Below, piece after piece: positions 7,086-11,409 of a DNA stretch of 11,409 nt. The stretch comes from Anaerolineales bacterium UBA3082 (GTDB lineage: Bacteria > Chloroflexota > Anaerolineae > UBA7937). Location of the stretch: assembly GCA_002366595.1 (NCBI GenBank), contig DFBK01000069.1, forward strand, positions 6,567 to 17,975. Direction: 5' to 3'. The notes beneath the pieces are model-generated. The model made no database searches, was not told where the DNA came from, and worked only from the letters and a program-made list of their open reading frames with translations. Both the position numbers and the translations under genes were made by a program. How positions within the stretch are numbered: position 1 is the stretch's first letter; each line of letters opens with the position of its first letter.

Positions 7086-7472
7086 TCATTCCCTTTCTCT
7101 CCGCCAAGAGGCGAGGAAGAGCAAGCCTGCCACGAGAGGCGGCAAGGCCATGGTGGACCAGACAATGGCCACCATCTGGCGGTAACCACCGCGAAACAGA
7201 ATGGCCCAGAGCAGGAAAGCGGTGACCAATAGGGCTACTCCCACCAGGAGGCTTCCGCCGATCCCTTCCCACCTCCAGGCCACCAGGGTGGCGATGAGGA
7301 TGAGCAACCCCGGGGCAGAGTGGGCCAGGAGGCTGAACCAACTGAAGCCCTCGACATAGGCGGAGCCAACCCCCCACCAGAGCCAGAAGACAGCCACGGC
7401 CAGCGCTAGGATTCGCGCCGTCCAACCTAACCACTTTCCACCGTGGGGTCGGGTATATTCAATATCGGTCAT
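7086..7472 (-). CDS. Four-helix membrane protein, paralogue of the next gene's N-terminus
   Basis: A 128-residue protein with four likely membrane helices near 18-37, 47-66, 71-92 and 100-121, and basic ends. The start ATG follows AAGGAGAGGAGAG. The motif FWLWWGVGSAYVEG at 29-42 aligns with FWTFWGVGEMYYEG in the membrane part of the downstream 369-residue protein, and the following APGLLILI and GGSLLVGVALLVTAFLLW stretches align as well. I do not recognise a function. The pair probably comes from one duplicated membrane domain, one copy of which gained a surface domain. It is the first gene of a two-gene unit on the minus strand. A helper role for its partner, such as forming a mixed complex, is inference only. 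Confidence 0.75.
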   Translation of the reverse strand: MTDIEYTRPHGGKWLGWTARILALAVAVFWLWWGVGSAYVEGFSWFSLLAHSAPGLLILIATLVAWRWEGIGGSLLVGVALLVTAFLLWAILFRGGYRQMVAIVWSTMALPPLVAGLLFLASWRRERE

Positions 7473-7655
7473 CTCTCCTCTCCTTGTGTTTTCCTACCCC
7501 TTCGGATTCATGGTTGTTCAAATATCCCTTAGTTCACCCTCATTGAATCACAAAAGGAGTGCCAATACCAGAGCAAGAACTGCCAAAAAGTGTCAACTTT
7601 GGGGATTGGATAAGCGCTGAAGGGGTGATAGCAGACGCTGGCTTAGTGACCACCT
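7473..7655. other. 183-base gap upstream of the membrane protein pair
   Basis: The gap holds no credible coding sequence. On the minus strand a perfect TTGACA lies at 7596-7591, but no -10 box is seen at normal spacing, so the promoter of the pair is not resolved. No convincing terminator for the regulator gene ending at 7656 is visible either. Confidence 0.3.
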
Positions 7656-9524
7656 TCAGAGGTAGGGAGGGGAGATCTCTTGCCTAGCCCCACGTTCCAT
7701 CTCTAGAAGGGCCTTGGCCAAGGCTCGGATGGCTCGGCGGCGGGTGCGGTTGAAAGTGCTCTCGCTGATGTAGAGTTTGCTCATTATCTCCCGATTGGGC
7801 TCGCCCAAGACATAAGCATCGTGGAGCACGAGGAAGGGGTGCCATTCAAGAGTGGGGGGATCGGGTTGAGAGCCAGGGGGACGAAGTTTACCCAGGGCTT
7901 GCAAAAGGACTTCTTTTAGCGCCTTTCCCCGGTCGAGGTGAGTGATAGGAGCTTCTCCAGGCTGGAGTTCTCTTTCCACCATGTTCAAGTGAGCCAATTT
8001 ATGCTCCCCCAGATAGGAGTAATCGAAGAGCCTGCGCAACCCCTCCTCCACTAAGGCCACGAACTCTTTTTCCGTTACTCCCTCCCAAAACTCTCCCGGT
8101 CCGCGTTGAACCACTAAGGCTTGGAGTCGTCGCTGGAGTTCTCGTTCTCGATCCCGGAAGTCACTGACTAGGGCCTCGATCTGTTGGATGCTCTCTTCCT
8201 GGAGACGGCGCTCTTGGATAATAGCTCCCATCTGAAGGGATAGGTCGTCCAGCATATCCACTTCCTCTGGCGAGTAGGCCCCCGTTGCTCTCTCGCCCAG
8301 AAGCAAAGCGCCGATCTCCTCGCCTCCTGGGTGGAGGGGGACCAGCAAAGCCATACCCAGTAGTTCGTCTGCCATCTGGGAGGTTAGGGGAGTGACCTCC
8401 TCAGCGGGCAAAGGTTTGAGGGTTCGCCCTCTCAGTTTGAGGGGGAGAGCCGCTTCCACGCGGAGGCTCTCGCCTTCCTTTATCGCTATTAACCCCTTGG
8501 GTGCCCCTAAGGAGCGGCAGAGGGCGGCTAGGATGGCTTGGAGTTGGTCTGGAAGTTCTCGATAGGCGCCCGCTTCCTGGGCCAAGAGGCGGAGGTTAGC
8601 CCGGAGGGCCTGGTAACGGCGCCCATAGAAGAGCCTGTCCAGAAAACTCCTTATCCCGTCATAGAGGGAGTGGGAGATGATGGCTAAGACGGTCACCAAG
8701 ATGATGACGGCAAAGGGGAGGTGATAGTGGAGGTAAAGGGCGGAGGTGAAGATGAGGAAGAAGGTGGTGACTACCGCGGTGCTGAGGAGGGAGTAGAGGA
8801 AATCCGGCCGCATGACCCGCCCTTCTATCAGGGCATCGTATCTGGCTACAGCGTAGCCCAGGAGAGAGACGCCAGCCCCCAGGCTGAACTCTCCAGGCAG
8901 GGTGGGGATAGGGAGGCTCTGCCAGATGGAGATGGTCAAGTAGGCGGCTCCTGCCGATCCTAGAAAGGTAGCGGCCCAAAGGGTGGCCGATTGGCGGCTG
9001 GCGGCTGGCTCATCACGCACACAAAGCCAGCCATAAGTTAGGTTGCCCAGGGCAAAGGCTAGGGTGATGAGAGTGAAGCCTAGGAAATAGGGATAAAGGG
9101 TTCCAGCCTGGCGGCTGGAGGCCAGTTCTCGGCCGGCCTCGGTCACCCCAGGCAAGAGTTGGTTCGTGGCCCCTCCTATGATCAAGAGAAAAGCCGCGAC
9201 GAGATAAGCCGCTGCCACTAGGTGGCGTTGCCATCTTGATACCTTGGGAGGAAGGAAAAGTGTGGTAAGGTGGAACCAGAAGGCGGGAGCGGGGATCACC
9301 GTCCCTCGAAAAGAGGTAAGCCAGAGGGGGAGGGTCTTATCAGGGGTGATATTGAGGTGGAGGAGGTTGTTGAAGAAGAGGGAGGTTATCGACCAGAGAG
9401 TTAGAGCCGCCAGCCAGGAGCCCCGGCGTCTGGGGCTGCGAGTCACCAGGTAGAAGCCCAGCCATAACGAGATGGCCAGGGCTAGGAAGTTGACAGCCGT
9501 AGTAGCGGTAGTCAGGTAGGCCAT
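7656..9524 (-). CDS. Membrane-anchored GAF-domain regulator with C-terminal HTH
   Basis: A 622-residue protein. Eight to nine hydrophobic segments fill 8-287, resembling the 7TM sensor region of some histidine kinases plus one or two extra helices. A GAF domain follows at about 318-438, then a coiled coil (438-470) and a linker domain. A helix-turn-helix sits at about 577-606 (REIMSKLYISESTFNRTRRR), of sigma-region-4 or LuxR style. There is no histidine kinase, receiver or cyclase motif, so it appears to be a one-component system that senses within the membrane or by the GAF pocket and binds DNA directly. The start ATG has only a weak site (AAGG, 11 bases upstream). No operon partner is obvious. 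The HTH could also bind protein instead of DNA. Confidence 0.8.
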   Translation of the reverse strand: MAYLTTATTAVNFLALAISLWLGFYLVTRSPRRRGSWLAALTLWSITSLFFNNLLHLNITPDKTLPLWLTSFRGTVIPAPAFWFHLTTLFLPPKVSRWQRHLVAAAYLVAAFLLIIGGATNQLLPGVTEAGRELASSRQAGTLYPYFLGFTLITLAFALGNLTYGWLCVRDEPAASRQSATLWAATFLGSAGAAYLTISIWQSLPIPTLPGEFSLGAGVSLLGYAVARYDALIEGRVMRPDFLYSLLSTAVVTTFFLIFTSALYLHYHLPFAVIILVTVLAIISHSLYDGIRSFLDRLFYGRRYQALRANLRLLAQEAGAYRELPDQLQAILAALCRSLGAPKGLIAIKEGESLRVEAALPLKLRGRTLKPLPAEEVTPLTSQMADELLGMALLVPLHPGGEEIGALLLGERATGAYSPEEVDMLDDLSLQMGAIIQERRLQEESIQQIEALVSDFRDRERELQRRLQALVVQRGPGEFWEGVTEKEFVALVEEGLRRLFDYSYLGEHKLAHLNMVERELQPGEAPITHLDRGKALKEVLLQALGKLRPPGSQPDPPTLEWHPFLVLHDAYVLGEPNREIMSKLYISESTFNRTRRRAIRALAKALLEMERGARQEISPPYL

Positions 9525-9622
9525 TGTTTCTGCCTTGTGGAAATCACACTACTGCACGATTAGGCGCACTACCACATTAGAAAAAGGGGGCTCTCTCGCC
9601 TTGCCGAAAAGCTTGGAACCTC

Positions 9623-10303
9623 CTATTGCGCTCGAACGTACAAGAAATCCTGTGTCTCCATAGCCCCCTTTCTGGGATTCCAACCTGCAAGGACGGTCAC
9701 GCCTCCTTCTCCTTCAGGCCCCAACGCTTCTTGTCCAACGGGCACGAAGCAAATATGTACTGGTGTTTCAAGATGTGGCCTCTGTATATGCACAATGAGG
9801 GCACAACGATGCTTGAAAACAGCAGCAGGTGCAGCATTGACAAAGATTACGACTCTTCCACTTTTCGCCTCATCATCGGCGGGAATCTCAACATCCCGCT
9901 TAGCCCCTGTTATCTTAAGCTCTTGCCGGTGCTCAGGCAGCTTTTCAAACGCATCTATAGAGACGCTGGCGATGTGCTCTCCTCTTAGCTCTCGTAGGGG
10001 AATGCTTTGCAAGGGACCAGCCTTCTTCTGTTTCTCGATGTACACGTGTACTTGACCCGTTTCGTGAATGGAAAGCTTTGGGATCTTGTCTCCCTGGAAC
10101 TGTTCCTTGAAGTTAAAAGTATGGCTAACTTCTTCTTCCGCCATAGTCTGACTGCCATAGAAATAATGGCCGGTTGTACCGTAGGGGAACAAATACATAC
10201 TAGCATCCTGCTTGCTGAATGCGAGTTTGCAGACCCTTCGCAAGATACCTCGGTGGCGCACTAGAAGCCGTATCTCTCGGATTTCGTTCTTCTCTCTTGA
10301 CAT
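9623..10303 (-). CDS. Protein of unknown function, possibly accessory
   Basis: A 226-residue protein that I cannot assign. It has no signal peptide and no membrane helix. The region after about 30 (LAFSKQDASMYLFPYG, then SHTFNF, then KLSIHETGQVHVY) is rich in short beta-strand-like stretches and reads like a compact beta-fold; the C-terminal third (FKHRCALIVHIQRPHLETPVHICFVPVG) is similar. The ATG at 10303 lacks a good ribosome binding site, so the true start may be elsewhere. The gene is more AT-rich than its neighbours. It lies directly beyond a short copy of the tRNA-Ala 3' end, which fits a small accessory insertion next to a tRNA, but no integrase is present. Confidence 0.6.
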   Translation of the reverse strand: MSREKNEIREIRLLVRHRGILRRVCKLAFSKQDASMYLFPYGTTGHYFYGSQTMAEEEVSHTFNFKEQFQGDKIPKLSIHETGQVHVYIEKQKKAGPLQSIPLRELRGEHIASVSIDAFEKLPEHRQELKITGAKRDVEIPADDEAKSGRVVIFVNAAPAAVFKHRCALIVHIQRPHLETPVHICFVPVGQEALGPEGEGGVTVLAGWNPRKGAMETQDFLYVRAQ

Positions 10304-10340
10304 TTGATTTGACGCAGCGATTACGGGGATTTGAGTTTTT

Positions 10341-10359
10341 GTCTCGGTCTAACCGAAAC
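10341..10359. repeat. Small inverted repeat upstream of the unknown gene
   Basis: GTCTCGGT (10341-10348) and ACCGAAAC (10352-10359) form an eight-pair stem with one G-T pair and a three-base loop. On the minus strand it is followed by a run of A, so it is not a terminator in that direction. It lies 38 bases before the start of the unknown gene and could be an operator. Confidence 0.35.
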
Positions 10360-10378
10360 AAGCGCTGAAGAAATCTAG

Positions 10379-10399
10379 TGGAGCCGAGGGCACTCGAAT
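10379..10399 (-). repeat. Remnant resembling the tRNA-Ala 3' end
   Basis: This segment matches 10483-10503, the T-arm and acceptor 3' strand of tRNA-Ala, at all but about three positions: TGGAGCCG, a five-base variable block, then ACTCGAA. The rest of a tRNA is not recognisable next to it. It may be an attachment-site copy left by an integrated element, or a decayed tandem tRNA. Confidence 0.45.
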
Positions 10400-10404
10400 G
10401 GTAC

Positions 10405-10425
10405 ATCCTGAGCGCAGCGAAGGGC
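10405..10425. repeat. Short palindromic dispersed-repeat-like sequence
   Basis: TCCTGAGCGCAGCGAAGGG is an imperfect palindrome of a type (CTGAGCGNAGCGAAGG) often scattered between genes in GC-rich bacteria. Only one copy is seen here, so its repeat status rests on recognition of the motif. Confidence 0.3.
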
Positions 10426-10479
10426 CCCTGACCTCCTATGTCCTATGTATGGAAGAGACGCTGTGACGACAATGATTCT

Positions 10480-10554
10480 TGGTGGAGCCGGCGGGACTCG
10501 AACCCGCGCCCTCCTCCGTGCAAGGGAGGCGTTCTCCCACTGAACTACGGCCCC
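10480..10554 (-). tRNA. tRNA-Ala (anticodon UGC)
   Basis: A full cloverleaf can be drawn on the minus strand. The acceptor stem is GGGGCCG/CGGCTCC, the D-arm GTTC/GAAC, the anticodon stem CCTCC/GGAGG with loop CTTGCAC (anticodon TGC), and the T-arm GCGGG/CCCGC with loop TTCGAGT. The discriminator base is A and CCA is encoded, giving 75 bases. It follows tRNA-Ile in the same direction, as in standard ribosomal operons, but has its own promoter. Confidence 0.97.
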
Positions 10555-10604
10555 TCGGACTTGTATCTGGGGACAAGTCTCGGGCTAGGCCCCGTACTCT
10601 ACTT

Positions 10605-10613
10605 ATTATAACA
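10605..10613 (-). promoter_or_regulatory. Extended -10 promoter of tRNA-Ala
   Basis: On the minus strand the sequence is TGTTATAAT, a perfect extended -10, about 50 bases before the tRNA-Ala 5' end. No clear -35 is visible. The 18 bases 10605-10622 match those at the rmuC promoter with one difference. Confidence 0.65.
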
Positions 10614-10615
10614 CA

Positions 10616-10640
10616 AACGAGCAGGTTTTATCTGCTCGTT
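10616..10640 (-). terminator. Inverted repeat between tRNA-Ile and the tRNA-Ala promoter
   Basis: AACGAGCAG (10616-10624) pairs perfectly with CTGCTCGTT (10632-10640) around a seven-base loop. On the minus strand the stem is followed by TGTGTTATAAT, so the weak T-rich tail of a terminator for tRNA-Ile merges into the -10 box of the next promoter. Confidence 0.6.
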
Positions 10641-10665
10641 ATGCCCTTCGATGACAGTTAACAAG

Positions 10666-10739
10666 TGGGCCCTCGTGGACTCGAACCACGGACCTCGCCC
10701 TTATCAGAGGCGTGCTCTAACCAACTGAGCTAAGGGCCC
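10666..10739 (-). tRNA. tRNA-Ile (anticodon GAU)
   Basis: The minus strand folds as a cloverleaf: acceptor GGGCCCT/AGGGCCC, D-arm GCTC/GAGC, anticodon stem CGCCT/GGGCG with loop CTGATAA (anticodon GAT), and T-arm CGTGG/CCACG with loop TTCGAGT. Discriminator A; CCA is not encoded, unlike in the adjacent tRNA-Ala. Length is 74 bases. It starts 10 bases after the membrane protein stop, so it is probably co-transcribed with that gene. Confidence 0.97.
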
Positions 10740-10749
10740 ACAAGAGTAG

Positions 10750-11097
10750 TTATTCCAGCGCACCAGGACTTGGTGCCGTGCCCCCCGGAAGTTCCTTTAT
10801 CCTTCTCGCTATCTCCCTGGTGTTCTCCTCGATGTCCAGAAATACCTGTATCCCTTCGGCGATGGCCAGGAGGGTTACACCGATGATGCCGGTGTAGAGC
10901 AAACCGATGACCAGGATCATGATGCCCTCAATCACCCCGAACCCTGGGCCGGCCCGGTATCCAAATCGTTGTCCCATGTAGGGCCCTGTGGCCACTGCTG
11001 CAGAAGTTACACAGGTGCCAAGAGCACCAATGACGACGATTATCCAGCCTATGATGCGGTAGATCGTGGCTACGATGTGGAGAGCGCGATATCTCAT
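10750..11097 (-). CDS. Two-helix membrane protein inside the 16S-tRNA spacer
   Basis: A 115-residue protein with two long hydrophobic helices (about 10-34 and 56-82), a Gly/Tyr/Arg-rich loop between them, and a conserved-looking amphipathic segment VFLDIEENTREIARRI (85-100) before a Pro-rich tail. GGAGGA seven bases before the ATG supports the start. Similar small membrane proteins with a DIEENTR-type tail occur in Chloroflexota, from recollection; their function is unknown to me. The gene lies between 16S rRNA and tRNA-Ile in the same direction, where no protein gene normally sits. A terminator-like hairpin separates it from 16S. Transcription with the rRNA would tie its expression to growth rate, but that is inference. 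Confidence 0.8.
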   Translation of the reverse strand: MRYRALHIVATIYRIIGWIIVVIGALGTCVTSAAVATGPYMGQRFGYRAGPGFGVIEGIMILVIGLLYTGIIGVTLLAIAEGIQVFLDIEENTREIARRIKELPGGTAPSPGALE

Positions 11098-11126
11098 AGT
11101 TGGTTCCTCCGGGGTGATGACGAGAA

Positions 11127-11149
11127 AAGCCTATCTTGCAGATAGGCTT
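11127..11149 (-). terminator. Terminator-like hairpin after 16S rRNA
   Basis: AAGCCTATCT and AGATAGGCTT form a perfect ten-pair stem with a three-base loop; on the minus strand it runs into TTTTCTCG. It would end or attenuate transcription from 16S before the membrane protein gene. A further copy of AGATAGGCT at 11231-11239 could compete for pairing. Confidence 0.6.
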
Positions 11150-11199
11150 CCTTTACCTTAACAACTGAGAAGTGATAGGAAGGTGGTGCCTTGGGTGGA

Positions 11200-11219
11200 C
11201 ATCCCACCGAAGCGGGATG
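11200..11219 (-). other. UUCG-capped hairpin in the 16S trailer
   Basis: On the minus strand CATCCCGC and GTGGGATG form an eight-pair stem (one G-U) closed by a cUUCGg tetraloop, an exceptionally stable RNA cap. It lies about 50 bases after the 16S 3' end and may be a processing or protective structure. Confidence 0.5.
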
Positions 11220-11268
11220 ATTGACCTTGGAGATAGGCTCCTCGCCGAAGCGTTGAGCCGGTTCTCCC

Positions 11269-11409
<141 letters not shown>

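Noticed and set aside
7591..7596. Perfect TTGACA on the minus strand as promoter of the membrane protein pair
   Set aside because: No acceptable -10 element occurs 15-19 bases downstream, so it was not called as a promoter.
10479..10661. Plus-strand 60-codon frame beginning MVEPAGLEPAPS
   Set aside because: It is an antisense reading of tRNA-Ala and its promoter, a frequent false gene.

Overview
The window looks like a GC-rich bacterial chromosome segment. The 16S rRNA 3' end is bacterial (anti-Shine-Dalgarno CACCTCC). Several genes resemble families common in Chloroflexota: a multi-pass membrane, GAF and HTH regulator, small membrane proteins ending in a DIEENTR-type segment, and a bacterial EF-P with Arg at the loop tip. 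Assignment to Chloroflexota is an inference from style of sequence, not a proof. Real genes account for nearly all of the sequence, and no gap between genes exceeds about 220 bases.

Layout. (1) Plus strand, 1-3224: the C-terminal part of a DinG/XPD-type iron-sulfur helicase, a zinc-ribbon HNH-like protein 15 bases after it, a possible tiny membrane peptide, elongation factor P, and a SAM-methyltransferase gene decayed by two frameshifts. (2) Minus strand, 3228-4193: rmuC, convergent with region 1 and with its own extended -10 promoter. (3) Minus strand, 4278-7472: an AT-richer radical SAM gene flanked on both sides by sequences that start and end like integron attC recombination sites, then two tandem paralogous membrane proteins, one of which carries an Lcl/DUF1566-like C-terminal domain. 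(4) Minus strand, 7656-9524: a large membrane-anchored GAF-HTH regulator. (5) 9623-10479: an unrecognised AT-richer gene and a fragment resembling the 3' end of the neighbouring tRNA. (6) Minus strand, 10480-11409: in transcription order, the 3' end of 16S rRNA, a terminator-like hairpin, a two-helix membrane protein gene, tRNA-Ile(GAU) and tRNA-Ala(UGC).

The last block is a broken ribosomal operon. The usual 16S, Ile, Ala order survives, but a protein gene sits inside the spacer and no 23S or 5S gene follows in the roughly 10 kb downstream. tRNA-Ala has its own promoter. That promoter shares an 18-base sequence and an abutting inverted repeat with the rmuC promoter, about 6.4 kb away; this hairpin-plus-extended -10 module is the most clear-cut unexplained structure here. 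The attC-like boundaries around the radical SAM gene are the best candidate for a mobile or cassette-type system, but no integrase is present in the window.
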